The translations under genes and the position numbers were made by a program. Below, piece after piece: positions 18,665-30,589 of a DNA stretch of 64,000 nt. Within the stretch, counting starts at the first letter, position 1. Every line of letters begins with the position of its first letter. The stretch is from Klebsormidium nitens (lineage: Eukaryota > Streptophyta > Klebsormidiophyceae > Klebsormidiales > Klebsormidiaceae). The stretch spans positions 4,794 to 68,793 of the forward strand of contig DF237204.1 of NCBI GenBank assembly GCA_000708835.1, in the 5' to 3' direction. Under the pieces are notes generated by a model. That model had not been told where the DNA came from. It saw only the letters and a program-made list of their open reading frames with translations, and did no database searches.

Positions 18665-20172
18665 GACCGTTTCGCTGGATTATTGAGGAGGTCTGTCCTC
18701 GAACGCTATCATGTTACGTACGAGACGAAAACCAGTTGCGTTGCCTTCGTTGGGGAATCGGGGTTCTCGACAGCCCACGTTCCACTTTATCACTGAAATT
18801 GTACAGCAGGTTGGCTTGCTACTCACATGTGGCCTGTCGTTATGCAACGAGGGCCGCAGATTTACTATGACGAGCGAACTTTGATGACAGCTCCAACATG
18901 CAGCTTGCTGGAGCTAGCCTGCACACACGATCTCTGTGACTCCTGCAATCAATTGGACTTGCACTTGCCAGGCAGCAGGGCGGCCTCAAAGCTGAGCGGG
19001 TAGTTTGATCGGAGTCCGTAGGCCTCAAAGCTGAGCGGGTAGTTTGATTGGAATCCGTATAGTGCGCGGTGCACGGAATTGCATTAACATACCGCTTTCA
19101 ACATTCTGCAATACCGTATCCATGTCGAAGCTCGACATTGTGCGCCGCGCTCGGACAGGGCTCATTTCCGTGAATTCAGGTACAGGTTGAGGGAAACCGC
19201 TGACACACAAATGAAGTTGTCATTCAGCGAAGCACAGGCCCATGGGGAGTGTACATGTATAGCATATGGCATGGTCGGACATATCGAACGCTGGCCGCCA
19301 CCAAGTGTTGTACTCGATTTAAAGGACTTCGTCACCAGGTTTTTCTAACAATGAAAGTTACATTTAACAAGCTAGATCAGCCGTCCACGCAGGTACGTTC
19401 GTATATGCATGGATTTCCAGTTTTCAGTGCGTAGTTATTTGTTGATGGTGTTATACTTCGGTTGCGAGCTGAATGGTTTGGCTTTGATAAAGCAGTTCAA
19501 TGAATTTGCCAGCGATAAGCCTAGAGAGTTTGAATTCGAGTTTTGTTTATTTTTTCAAGTTGATTATCGTTCTCACATTCAGGAAACATGATCAAACTTT
19601 GATGACATATCCATAATTCATCTGTTGACGGACGGAGTACCATTCTTCATCACCAGACAAAGTATCAATATAATTTAGAAGCATCATTGTTTCAACCGAT
19701 TGAATGTAGAAGGATAACATCAGCTAGACAATGAAGATGTCGTGGAAAAAACGAATCCCTTTTGAGAAAGATCGGTTGGTGTCAGGAGCACTTTCGAACT
19801 CCAAAATTGTTTATCTACAAGATATGCTACAGATTTACCCAATTCCACGTCACTACTCTACACTTTGAGACCCAACACGTTGCGCAGGCTTTCCCGTTCG
19901 TGCTTACAAATTTTCCGATTTTTCTACTTACTTCACATTGATCGACGTACACAGCTAATAACCATCACCCCGTCACCACCATGTTATGTATCACTTCAAC
20001 AGGTCTCTGCTATACCACCTGTCCAACGGCACTGGCACTCGACAACACATCCTAGTCTGCAGAGAGTATTAATCTTTTACAACTTTATCCTTGCCCTTTT
20101 AACTGCCAAGTAGCTGCAACTGCCTAATTTGTTGCCATGGCACTACAGATTTCCACCTACCTAGCCAGTTCT
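18665..20172. other. intergenic, no gene supported
   Basis: This region lies between the convergent 3' ends of the CaaX coiled-coil gene and the dehydrin gene. It is AT-rich towards its right half. It contains a tandem duplication (18982-19059, listed separately) and no convincing coding sequence. Confidence 0.5.
18982..19059. repeat. 39-bp tandem duplication, two copies
   Basis: The unit beginning ggcctcaaagctgagcgggt occurs at 18982-19020 and again, directly abutting, at 19021-19059. The two copies differ at two positions, one c/t and one g/a. It lies in the 3' flank of the coiled-coil gene and is not coding in any supported frame. Confidence 0.9.
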
Positions 20173-23100
20173 CTAGTGGTGCCCAGTCAGCTTTTCCTCA
20201 ATCTTCTTGAAGAAGCCTTTCTTCTCGTGGTGCTCGGTGGCAGCCGCTGTCGCACCCGCCTCGCCCGGTGCGGGACGCCCAGTCAGGTTAGGTGACGGAC
20301 CCGGGTGAGTTGTCCCCGTGGTGTGAGGAGCCACCCCAGTTCCGGCCCCAGTCATATGTCCCAGACCGGTTCCGGTCATTCCGGTTCCGGTCACGTTGTG
20401 GCCAGTTCCCATCCCGGTGTGACCAAGTCCAGCGTCGTGGGACAGCGCTGTGCGACCGGTTCCAGTCACCGGGCCGCCCATCCCAGTTCCATAGCCGGTA
20501 CCGGTCTGCGTTCCGGTCAATCCGGCGCCGCTCATGTGGGCGACTCCAGTTCCGGTTGTTGCTCCGGCCATCTCCCCGGTGCGGCGGTGCGACTTCTTGT
20601 GGCCGCCGGGCATCTTGGACTTGATCTTGTCGCCCAAGCTCTGTCCGCCTGCACCCTCCTCGTCGGAGGAGCTGCTGCTGGAGCTGCTGGAGCTTCCAGT
20701 CCGCTGGAGGCCGGTCGTTCCCGTAGTGCCCATCATGTGGGGAGCGCCCTTGTGCGTGTACTCGTCAACCTCCTGCTCGCAGTACCTGGAGAAGGGGGGA
20801 AGGGACGTGTCAATGGTGAGTGCATTTCGACGAAGCTGCACCACTCAAAAAGGACGACGAATTCTTGCAGTGAAAGCGAACTAGATTAGCGTTTAGTTGG
20901 TATGTGTTACTTCGGTTTCGCACATCATATGCTGAGCGGGCTCTTCGATTTCGCACTTCTTGAATTCAAAGGACAACGCATCGTCAATACGAGCCCGATC
21001 CAATCGCTATCGTTGTAGGGATTGTATCACCAGTACGCTCCCGTTACACATAAGGGTGCACTTGTGGGTAATTTATTGTTCAGAGAGATCCAAATTATGG
21101 GGACTCGAGGTTACACATTTTGTTCTTGAAACCGTCTTGTTCGTGGACAAGACTGTTTCATGATGGAGAATTCCGACGACAGTGAAAAGTTCGACCCGAA
21201 AATTGATGAGAGGTGTTTTAATATTGTGTATCAGTTTCAACCAAGAAGCACCATTGGCCCGAACAAATGTGTGGAAACGCCCGAATTGGAGACTGATAAA
21301 AAAATGGTGCAAACACGGCCAAGAATTCTTGACGTTCGAAAAGAACCGCAAACTTAAGATGAACACATCAAACGATGGTCTGCTCAAAAGAAGAGCGACT
21401 GCCTGACACTCACTTGCCAGTGGGCACCTGCACCTGGCGCTGCACGGGCACCTCGGTCACATGGGGCACTCTGACGCGCTCCTGGACCTCCTCACGAACG
21501 ACACGTGGCACTGTCTCGGTCTTGGTCACAGGGACCTGCTCCACGATCTTCTCAGTGTACGGGACTTGCACCCTCTCCTCGACCACACTGCAGGATATAC
21601 GAGCAGTGGAGTTCATGCTTTCGCATCCAGATTTCTCGCAAAGTTCGTGATGAGGCACCGAACTGAAGCAAGTTGTATGTTGTCAATACCATTCAATGAT
21701 TCTATGATTTCTGCGCTCGGCAAATTTCCATCTTCAATTCTTAAAACTTCGAACATTTCCATCTTCAGATGTTCGAAGTTTGAGTTACTTCGAAGTCCAA
21801 AGGAGTCTACCACAGGAGTCATGGCTCCTTTCGGGGGCAAACACACATGCACGAGCATGGCAACTGGTACCTCAAGTATGCAGTGACAGTTCCGAGACAA
21901 ATCAGGCATTTGTGCGAAGCGACTGCTCGTTAAAGCGATCAAGAACTTTTCGTTTGGGTGGGTACTTCGAACGTCTGAAGTCGAGCGTTCAAAACTTATC
22001 ATGAAGAGGTCTAACCAGCTGAATTCTGAGCATACGTGGTGGGCCACTACATGCGAAGTATCCAGCAAGAAACACGTAGGAGGTCCTTTTCTTGGACACT
22101 GCCAGGAGCCTTCCAAGAGAAGGCGTCTTAAAAATTCGCCTCACCGGTGGCGAATCTCCTCCCTCGTCCTGGGCACCTCCTTGACACGTGGCACGGTGTG
22201 GGTCACCTCCTTCTCTTCCTGCACCACGCGCGAGCGCGGCACAGTGCGCACCTCCTCGCGTTCCTCCAGCTTCTTCACATAGTCAGTTTTGGTCACAGTC
22301 TTCATCTCGGGAACCTTCTCGATGATGTTCACGTGTGTCTCGAACTCCTTAGGCTGCATATGGAAATGCGTTGTCAGTTTCTGTTCATTTTCTCTAAATA
22401 CTTTCCCCTGTCTACTTCTCCTGATCATCTAAGACAGACAATTAAAAAACCTCTGACAAGAAGCAGAGGGAGGCGCAATTGCGGGGCAAACATGAAGCTT
22501 GCGGTTCAGAGTTTGACAGTAGAAGTAACTTGAGTGTGCATTCGCACTCTGATAAAACATCGGTCTCTCTACCAAGCAATTGCTATCTCATTCTGTCAAT
22601 AGGAAATTCCTATGCTATCCCTCCATCCCTTCCTGTCAGGAAACTTATCTCGTTCACATATGACCTTCCATACAAATGATATATTTCTCTTCATACCATG
22701 TGATTAAGTACAAGAGCTGTCATGAACCTTGCTTTCAGCGTCATGGGTGACATGGGTGAGTACTGGGAATTGCAAATTCTTTCTGCCAAACTTTGTCCAA
22801 TTTTGACAAAGTTACTGAACCTCTTCTTTCTAAGGTTCACTCATCAATTTGCACACGCTCAGAGACCCAACTTCCAAGAACCCCAGTGCCAATTGGTCGC
22901 GGCCAGCATGCATACTTCAGTATTTGTCTGCACAACTGAAATGCAGCTCCAACATTGACCATGTCCAATTTGGCAGAGTAGAGGGACTTCTTAGCCATCT
23001 GTCAGTCCACCTGTCAGACTCCGTTGTGTGCTTGTAAGATACTCACCAGGTTTGTTGTGGCAGGGTTGGCGCAGTACCCCTCCGACTCCCCCGTGGTGCG

Positions 23101-23217
23101 GGTGTTGAAGCCAGTCCCCATCTGGCCCCTCCCCTGCTCCTCAAACCGGCCGGCGCCCATGTTGCCTGGGGCCATGTTTGCCCTCTCATAACCGCTCAGG
23201 TTCTCGCGCTGAGCCAT
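20173..23217 (-). CDS. dehydrin (LEA group 2) with N-terminal alveolin-like charged Val-Pro repeats
   Basis: Four exons on the minus strand: 23047-23217, 22145-22353, 21414-21587, 20173-20785; GT-AG and phase consistent; 388 residues. Residues 185-388 look like a dehydrin: a Y-segment-like VDEYTHKG (191-198), a ten-Ser S-segment followed by DEE (216-228), a K-like segment DKIKSKMPGG, a long Gly/Thr/His-rich stretch of TGTGM-type repeats, and a terminal K-segment EKKGFFKKIEEKLTGHH. Dehydrins are intrinsically disordered proteins that protect membranes and proteins during drying and cold. Residues 58-184 are different: charged repeats with Val-Pro, such as EKIVEQVPV and ERVRVPHVTEVPV, resembling the repeats of alveolins and other cortical cytoskeletal proteins. 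Residues 1-57 are Gly/Asn/Arg-rich. Exons 2 and 3 join to exon 4 in phase, but the fusion rests on hand-set splice sites and should be confirmed by a transcript. Confidence 0.82.
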
Positions 23218-24626
23218 CTTGCAATTCGGGTGCTTCTTACAAAGGTGGAAGAAACTGTTGCAGCAGGTCGTTCGTAGCGAATTCAAGAGCTGCTAGCGGC
23301 TTCTGAACGTTTTTGTATTCTTGCGACGTTGCTTCAATTGTTGAACGAGAACGTAAGGCAATTGGATTTTGCTTGGTGCCAGTACTGGTAGAAGTAGGTA
23401 CCAATTGCAGGCTTCTGCGACTCTCTGTGCAATACACTCAACAGGAGGAAACAGGCTGGGTTGATGCGGATTGGGCAGCACAACCACGGGTCCTCGGCAT
23501 TCCTGTTTTCTCACTGGCTGCATGGCGTGTATGATGCGCGCCTGGCTTTGCATGCATGGCAGCGCATCGCGACTTTATCTGATGTCACTGCCACTGACAG
23601 ATCACAGGAACTCCCTCAGCAGGATTTCACCCGGAGGTCCAGGATGATAACACTCTCTGAGAAGGATTTTCAGGCGGGCCTGTACGTTGCGAATGAGCTC
23701 GTCAAGAAGAATTCACACTTGAGCTCTGGGCTTCGGTGTCTGGACGAAAGCCTGCCTCTTGAAGTGCCACCTGTCAGTGGTCCTGCCACTTGGCACGCTT
23801 CAGGAGCCTGAATCGCTGAGTCACTTTGAGCGGCGGCTGTGGCCGCCCGCGGCCCCGATGATGGACATGGTCACGTGCCTAGGCTGCCGTTGGTACCTAC
23901 ATATCACGCGTTGAATCTCATATGCGGCCGCGCAGCCTTAGGCTAAGTTGCCGCCCGGGGTCGCAACCCGGCGCGCCACAAGAAGCTACAGTACCGGTGG
24001 TACGGTACGTACGTGCGGCCTGATCGAGCCTATGTGAGCCTACGTGAGCATGCCAGCTTATTGATGCTCGGAAACCGGCGGCGGCCCTGATCCTGACTAC
24101 CGTATGTTTGAAAGCACAAGGAGTCAGGACGTGCTCAATCGTACATGTGTATATGCATGCAGGCGCCTTAATTTGATGTTGCACCATGAATGACCGTCAC
24201 ATTGTCTGACCTCGATGTTTGAAGCTTATGGCAGCATGGTCCCTTTAAAAGATTCATCACGCAGATCTGAACGCGGAGGACTTAGTCGAGCGCACGCATT
24301 TAGCCTGAGCAGCTTTCATGTGTTTCTAGAAGAAGTGTGTCTAGAGAGCCCCATGGTATCGAACGTGCTCAGCCAAGTCAAGGCCGGTTTGCAAAAGAGC
24401 CTACCTGGCTCTCCGAGCATGTTAAGCACATGCGCGGCCAGCACATTTGAGCGCTAGAAAAGAACACTGTGTCCGTCGCCGTTGACCAGATGATAGTGAT
24501 TGTCAGTCACTGATGTCGCGCTTCGAAATTGCCCACCCCTTTTGTATGAAGTTTGTTACCTACTTCCGTACCTGATGTTGCTATGCCACCATGTATTTCA
24601 AGAAACTTTCGAATTTGTGCAACACT
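23218..24626. other. intergenic; upstream region of the dehydrin gene and 3' flank of the L13 gene
   Basis: No coding sequence is supported. Its left part should hold the promoter and leader of the dehydrin gene. It carries three ACGTG cores (listed separately) inside a GC-rich segment at about 23.82-24.06 kb. The plus-strand frame 24215-24457 (80 codons) has no motif and no partner exon. Confidence 0.5.
23872..24046 (-). promoter_or_regulatory. cluster of ACGTG (ABRE/G-box core) sites upstream of the dehydrin gene
   Basis: A palindromic G-box cacgtg lies at 23872-23877. Two further acgtg cores lie at 24011-24015 and 24042-24046. They are about 655-830 nt upstream of the dehydrin ATG. ACGT-core elements bind bZIP factors such as ABF/ABI5 and are typical of drought- and ABA-responsive dehydrin promoters in land plants. 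The transcription start is unknown, so this is a suggestion from position and motif only. Confidence 0.35.
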
Positions 24627-27600
24627 CTAGGCAGCAACCGCGTCAGGCGCATTCCGTGTGATCAAGGGATCCTTGATGACCAACTCCTCGGGTTGCTGTG
24701 CCGTGTGCGGATGCTTGTCGCCAGTGTATACTTTCAAGTGAGTGAACAACGTGCGCCCGAGCTGCAGCCAGGAGAGGAATATGGATGATATGAATGATAC
24801 ACAGGACAACATCAGTCAAGACGAACCTTTTGGTTGAAATTTGCAGGTCGGAAAACTGATGGCCGTTGGAATCTTTCAAGAAGCATCTCTTGAACGAGGT
24901 CTCTTGAATGCTGCTCCACACGTCGTTTACGCTAGGGGCAAAAGGAGAGCGGTTGCAAGCAACCAGAAAGAGCCGCAAATGCTCCAAATTCAGCCTTCGA
25001 CGTTACCCGTAGTCCAACGTGAAGAATCCGAACGAACTTACTTTGAATTCCGGCCAGGAAAGCGGGATTACTTACGCTGATTCCGCCAACTTTCCGAATG
25101 CCCTATGTTTTCACTTTCAAAGGGGATTTGTAGGCCGATTCTGGCGGTTTTGAGGCTTCCGAGGACCCACTTTCGATTATTTAACGTTTCCGAATCTTTG
25201 AAAAGGAAAATCCGGATTCCTGACATTCCGAATGCAGATGATGATTTAATGACTCGGAATCATTTCCTTGGACTACCGGTATACCGATAAGCGCTGACAG
25301 TACAGGCTGGACCGTCAGAACCCATGTCGGCCTCTGAAAAGTACAAAACTTTTGCAACACACATTTGAATTAGTACCAAAAGGCCTGGCCGTTTGCAAAA
25401 TTAGCAGCCTGTTGATCCTGGTCAGTCCCGCCAAGGATTACAAACCGATGCATCGATTTGGTAACATCTCCTTCCAACAGCGGACATGAAGGATGTCAGG
25501 GGTCCGCCTGTGCACACTGTCAGTGAAGCGTACAATGTTCGGCAATCAAGGCGCTTAGCCACCAGTTCGAAAAGACGAAAATCACCACGACAACATATTG
25601 CTTAGTCGGCCAACCCGTCAAAGAATCTCCAAAGCAGGGAACTGGGTTATGCTTACCCGTCCCTTTGGCAACATCCCCCTCACGGCGTGCTCAACAATCC
25701 GCTCCGGGATCCGGTCCTGCAGCTGGTCGAACGTCTCAACACGCATGCCGCCTGGCCGCCCCGAGTGCCGCCGGTACAGCTTCTGGCTGTTCTTCTTTCC
25801 CGACACAACCACCTGCGGGCAGGAAAACAAGTAAGCTTTCACGAAACACGCCGTGAAGTCGTCGTCACTTCCGGCTCATTTTATTCGGGCGCTATGTTTG
25901 TCGAAGAAGATACCTCTTTTTCTGAAGACAACGACCTGGGTCACAGACGGCCAAGTCGACTAGCAGGAGGGAAGGCACTCCATGTTCGTCGCAAAGCGAT
26001 CTGAGGGCGTCAGCAAGGCAGCGGAGGTGAGAGCGGACTTGTCGGAAAAGGCTTAGACACAACTGAGGCAAGAAGGGTGTCAGAGGAAGAAGAGGGACGG
26101 ACGATGCCGACAAAGGAGACACAGACGATTTGGAAAAAGGATGAACCACGGAGTTTGTTTGAAAGAGTACTCTTGGCACTGGTGGATGAACAAACTGCGT
26201 CCCACCGGCCACCGCCGTAAGAGTGGAATGAACTTTGATGACTCTCTGGCCAGGATTGCACACAACTCCCAGGTTGGCACCAAATCTCCTTCTCAAAAGG
26301 TCCAACTGAAGGCCGATGACAACGACCTGGTCCTGCTCTTTAATGAAGATGCATCCTCAATGCAAAACATCCTCCATTTAGATGGAGTCGGCCAGACGGT
26401 TGACCTGACCAGGCCCAAGCTGGTAGAGATAGCTTCAAAATCTCACAAACAAGCCCAAAAGTGTAAGCAAACATGTCATATATAACGTTAAACGTTGCGT
26501 CACACACTTCACCTCATGTATCCAGCCAGCGCGTCTACGCCCACCCAATACTTCCCAAAGCTCCACAGCGGTGGCATCTCTTCAAAAAGGATAGACCTAA
26601 TAAAGGGAAGGCGAAAGAAGAAGCGACCGCGCACCTTATCCGCGTTGATCACAATGACATACGCGCCCATGTCCATGCTGGGCGTGAAGAAGCGCGAGTC
26701 CTTGCCGCGGATCTTGATGGCAATGGCGCACGCCAGCCTGCCCAGCACCTTGTCGCGTGCATCCACGATGAACCACTTCTTCTTGGTGTTGAGCGTGTCC
26801 TCGTGCTTGGGGTACCACGTCTTGTAGTTCCAGGTGTCCTGCACTCGGGGAAAAAATGGCTTGTGAGCTGACCTAGCGGGCTAAGGCTCCGAGATTGGGA
26901 TTCCGAAAGCGAGGAAGACAACTAGTGCTGGTGTTATGGTTCTGCTCCTAAGCAAGGCCAGAGTGAAAGTAAGTCACAGACGAGACAAACATTGGCACAC
27001 CTCCTGTTCCCGAACTCATACAGGTTGACAGAGCAGAGAATTTTTCCGCTCCAATTGAGGCGCTGTTTGAGGCGTGACAGAGCTCCAGCGCAATCAAGGT
27101 GATTGTGGCAAGTTTTGGCAGGTCAGACTGCAAAAACTTGGAAGCTTGGACTTATGTTGAAAACTAGGTTTCATCAAGCAGCGGGCTTGGAGCCTCTGCT
27201 TAACACTGGACAAAATCTGCTGTGCTGGTACCAAGTAGGCCCAAACACCAGAAAGGACATGACTAGGAACCTCTCCACCATTGTAGCAAAGGCATCTGAA
27301 TTCTTGTTCTTACAAATTTTTCTGAAACACCTGTGAATTTCTGCTCCGCACAGATGTCGCCAAACTTCGTCTCTCAGGAAGATTGTGAATCAGAAAATCA
27401 TCTGTACCGTTGGATGAGGAACGTTCGCTGAACATTGAGCTTGTTGCAAGCCTCAGGCCTCTCAGGGAAGTGATGGACCTCTCCCAACAGACGGCTAACA
27501 TATGCTCTGTTTTCTCCATCACTTGCAATCGCTACAGAAACCCCAAGTATCCAGGGGCAGCGGGAGCTCGTCACCAACAACAGGCAGACTGGAAAGGCCG

Positions 27601-28596
27601 CGATCGCCAACGCTTTAACGGCCATTGGAAGAGCAAAATCTGATATAGTTTCTCACTGCTGGCGCTCTTCGCATCCACAGACTAAATGTACGATTGATCA
27701 CCCCTGGTCCTAGTGAACCAGTCAATACGACATTGGAGCTAACCCCTGATGCAGAAGCAGAGCACTCATCGGCCATTCGCCAACTATGGATCAAAACTCC
27801 TTACGGCTCAAGCAGTCAACAAGGTGCAGAGCGTCTCATTGCTGGAATCAAAAGGGTCTTGCTGCACGAGGTGTGTGCTGCCTTGCATTCCAACGACATA
27901 TCAATGATTTCACCGTGAAATTTTGTATGTATTCTCGGCATGTCGAAGCCGAGAGGAACAAAGAAGAATGGCGTTGACGTTTCAAGATTCTCTTGCGGGA
28001 CGATGTATGAAATGACCACTCAAACGTACAATCACACCTGTCCAAGAAGCCATTACCAACAAGTACAAAAAAACAGGGCACAGGGCACAGGGCCCACAGG
28101 GCACATTTGCCGCCCTCAGAATGCAGTCGCCAGAACCACCATTGCATTGACTACAGGAGGATAGCCGGGTTACAATCCAACTTCCAGGCCAAACAAGTTG
28201 CAAAACAAGCCGGTGCATTTCCCACTTAAACACAATCATGAGGCCTACAAACTGCAAGTTGGAGAATGTAGGGTCACCATTACCACACGGAACAGCATTG
28301 GTGTTGGGAAAACTCACCGGCCCGAGGTTCTGGACCCCCTCATACAGATGTCTATGAGTAGCGGGGATAAAGCGCCCGTTCGTTGCATCATCATCTGGCG
28401 ACTTGCCTGCAGTTATTGTTAACCGCCTCATTGACCTATCAATGTGGCCGACAGATGGCTTCGTAAACCCCCGGCATGATCCCAGAAATGCACTGCTATG
28501 CGAGGTGACCTTGGTGGACGGCCTGCTGACGACTGACTGCCGCACAGAGGTCGAGGGGGTACAGGCTGCCCGGGCCGCCGCCACAGAGGTGGCCAT
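24627..28596 (-). CDS. RPL13: plastid large-subunit ribosomal protein L13 (uL13c), nuclear encoded
   Basis: Four exons on the minus strand: 28318-28596, 26635-26838, 25657-25812, 24627-24761; all introns phase 0 and GT-AG; 257 residues. It is a structural protein of the 50S plastid ribosome. The first 60-70 residues are rich in Ala, Ser, Thr and Arg with few acidic residues, as in a chloroplast transit peptide. The mature part shows the L13 hallmarks in order: [78 protein letters not shown] and [15 protein letters not shown]. The C-terminal tail ends in DAVAA and is a little longer than in bacteria. Total length fits plant plastid L13. Intron 1 is long (about 1.48 kb). The gene faces MIC10 across about 0.9 kb. 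Confidence 0.96.
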
Positions 28597-29494
28597 GTTT
28601 TGAGTTACAAAACCCTCTCTGCAGAATGTGAAATCTGCTCACCCCTGCTTGTCATCCACTGCACCCGTTTCCTCAACAAGGAGAGTCTGCTGGACTGGCG
28701 CCTAGGATACTCCAACCTCTCCCTAGCGCCACACCACTGAAGAAGAAGAAAGACCTGACAACTTCTTCCACTTGAAAGCTAGGGTTTCTGCTCCTATCAA
28801 AAAAGCTACTCGAGCACTCGTGCTAGGTACCTAGTACTTTGTGGTCAGTTACTAGGATCTCGTTAGTTCCAGAGTGGGCGCGGTTGAATCCTAGTTGGGC
28901 CCGGGGCGTGTTGCCCCTGCATGGTAGCCCAACACTTCGGCCGGTCAATTGGACGTCCCGCCCCCCGCGCGCGAAGGTCCCCCGGTCGCTAGTCCTGGCA
29001 CGTTGAAACCCAACACGAGGGACGGGTTACAGGATAACCTTGTCTAGGTACTATGGTACGTTAGACGAGATTGGCTAGAATGTGATTTAGAACCAGATCA
29101 GAAAGAAGGGCACCAGTGGAAGACGGTCAAAGACGAAAGCTCATGCCAATGGTCGCTACATTTCGCAAGGACACCTGGATTTTTGCTTAGGGTAGATAGC
29201 ATTGCGCAGCGCCAAGCAGTTCTTGAACTTTCTAGCTACTAGCACAGATTCAAACTTCCAAGGCCAGACGGGCGATGCAGGCTTTGAAGTTCGGACAATG
29301 GACAGCATAAAACAGATTGTCTCCCCACTGTAGTGCGGCTTGCGGTTCTTGGATGCAGTGAAGCCGCTTGCAAATTGCACGGCTCTTAATCAATTCTGTT
29401 GTGGGTTTAATTTGGTGGGGATACCGGCGGCTATTTGAAAAGTGAGTGGGCATACGTGGGACCGGCAAGAATACAGCTGTCATTTGCAAGCACA
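28597..29494. promoter_or_regulatory. divergent promoter region between plastid L13 and MIC10
   Basis: This stretch of about 0.9 kb separates the start codons of two divergently transcribed organelle-protein genes. No coding sequence is supported inside. It must hold both core promoters unless one lies in an intron; no convincing TATA box or shared element could be picked out by eye. A GC-rich patch occurs near 28.9-29.0 kb. Confidence 0.45.
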
Positions 29495-30589
29495 ATGTCG
29501 GATGCCAAGCAGAGGCCTCCCGAGCTGCTGGTGGATGAGAGATGGGACAAAGCAGTAGATCTCACCTTGAGGCGATTTGTCTATAGTGGCGCTGCCGGGA
29601 GTTTAGCTGCGCTCCTTCTTTTCCGTGAGTGCTTTGCACTTCTGCAACTTAAATACTTTTAAGTTTCAGTTCTATTAAGTTTCAATTCGTGCATGTTTTG
29701 GCATGGCAATTAAGTGCAAGGCATGCTGTGTCTCGAGAGTATCCGGTCACTGAGTTCCAAATTGGTGCTGATCTTTCCCTCTGAGTGCGCACGTTTTCAG
29801 GTGAGCATCAATCCCATCAATTCCAAGTTGCAACTGTTCTAAGAAAACTCCGGGCTGTTTGACGAATTCCGAGGTCTGATAACCTGCAACAGTCTGCGTC
29901 GTCCAAAACCTCTGCACTTGCTTGATTTATGCATTGAGAATCTTTAGAAGTAGCATTCATGGGGGGCGCTGATGTTCAGTTTGAAGCAGTTTCCCAGCGT
30001 GCATGTTCTATCGATAAAAGGTTCGTTACAGACACCTCTGGAACGTCTTCCGTCATGTATACGCCGCTTGGATTGGACCACTTAAGCAAGAGACATGAGA
30101 AGAAAATGCGATTCATGTCTCAACTCTTCTGTCAAGATCTTATGCACTTGATTGTTAGCACACGGCTCAGCAGGTAGCTTTGAGGTTGGGTATTGGTGTG
30201 ACATGCTTGAATGCACTGCAGCGCACAACCCTGGCTTCTGGCCCTGCAGGAAGCCCCTCAACACGACTTGCAACCGTAGCGTTTAGCGCGGGGGCAGGCC
30301 TTGGTTCGGCATACAGTGATGCAGCCAGGCTCTTTGAAGGGAAGCCATCCATGTCATCAAGCCGACCAGCAGTGGTAAGGGCAAAGTGTGCAACATGTGC
30401 GCCATATCCCACGATTCTAATGGTGCCATGGTACTCAATGAGTCCATTCGGTAGCCATACTTGAGTGAAGCTGCTGTGTAAAGAGTCCAGCTTGAGATAC
30501 ATCTACAAGGTGAACTTTGTTTCCCCGCTTCAGTTGCTCCGTTCTTTTTGCAGGAGAGTCAACCGGTGCCGTCAAAAGAGGAAGCATGA
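29495..30589 (+). CDS. MIC10: MICOS complex subunit MIC10 (DUF543/MINOS1 family)
   Basis: Three exons: 29495-29624, 30250-30374, 30554-30589; GT-AG, phases 1 and 0; 96 residues. MIC10 sits in the mitochondrial inner membrane and oligomerises to bend it at crista junctions. The protein shows the family layout: the short N-terminal helix containing DERWDKAVDLTLRR, a first Gly-containing membrane segment (about 29-43), a short RSPSTR loop, and a second membrane segment (about 50-66) with the glycine motif G58-A-G60-L-G62. GSAYSDAARLF follows, as in plant MIC10. The last exon codes only ESQPVPSKEEA. Length is in the family's range (about 75-105 residues). The loop is made by splicing F43 directly to R44, which restores the plant consensus exactly and supports the chosen acceptor. 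Confidence 0.92.

Noticed and set aside
20305-20889. 194-codon plus-strand Ser/Gly-rich frame
   Set aside because: It is antisense to the last dehydrin exon, whose K- and S-segments are clear on the minus strand; the repeats of that exon keep several frames open.
21613-22116. 167-codon minus-strand frame between dehydrin exons 2 and 3
   Set aside because: It lies mainly in the intron, shows none of the repeats of the flanking exons, and exons 2 and 3 join in phase without it.
23920-24060. GC-rich segment with tRNA-like or inverted motifs
   Set aside because: No cloverleaf or A/B box pair could be drawn; only the ACGTG cores were kept.
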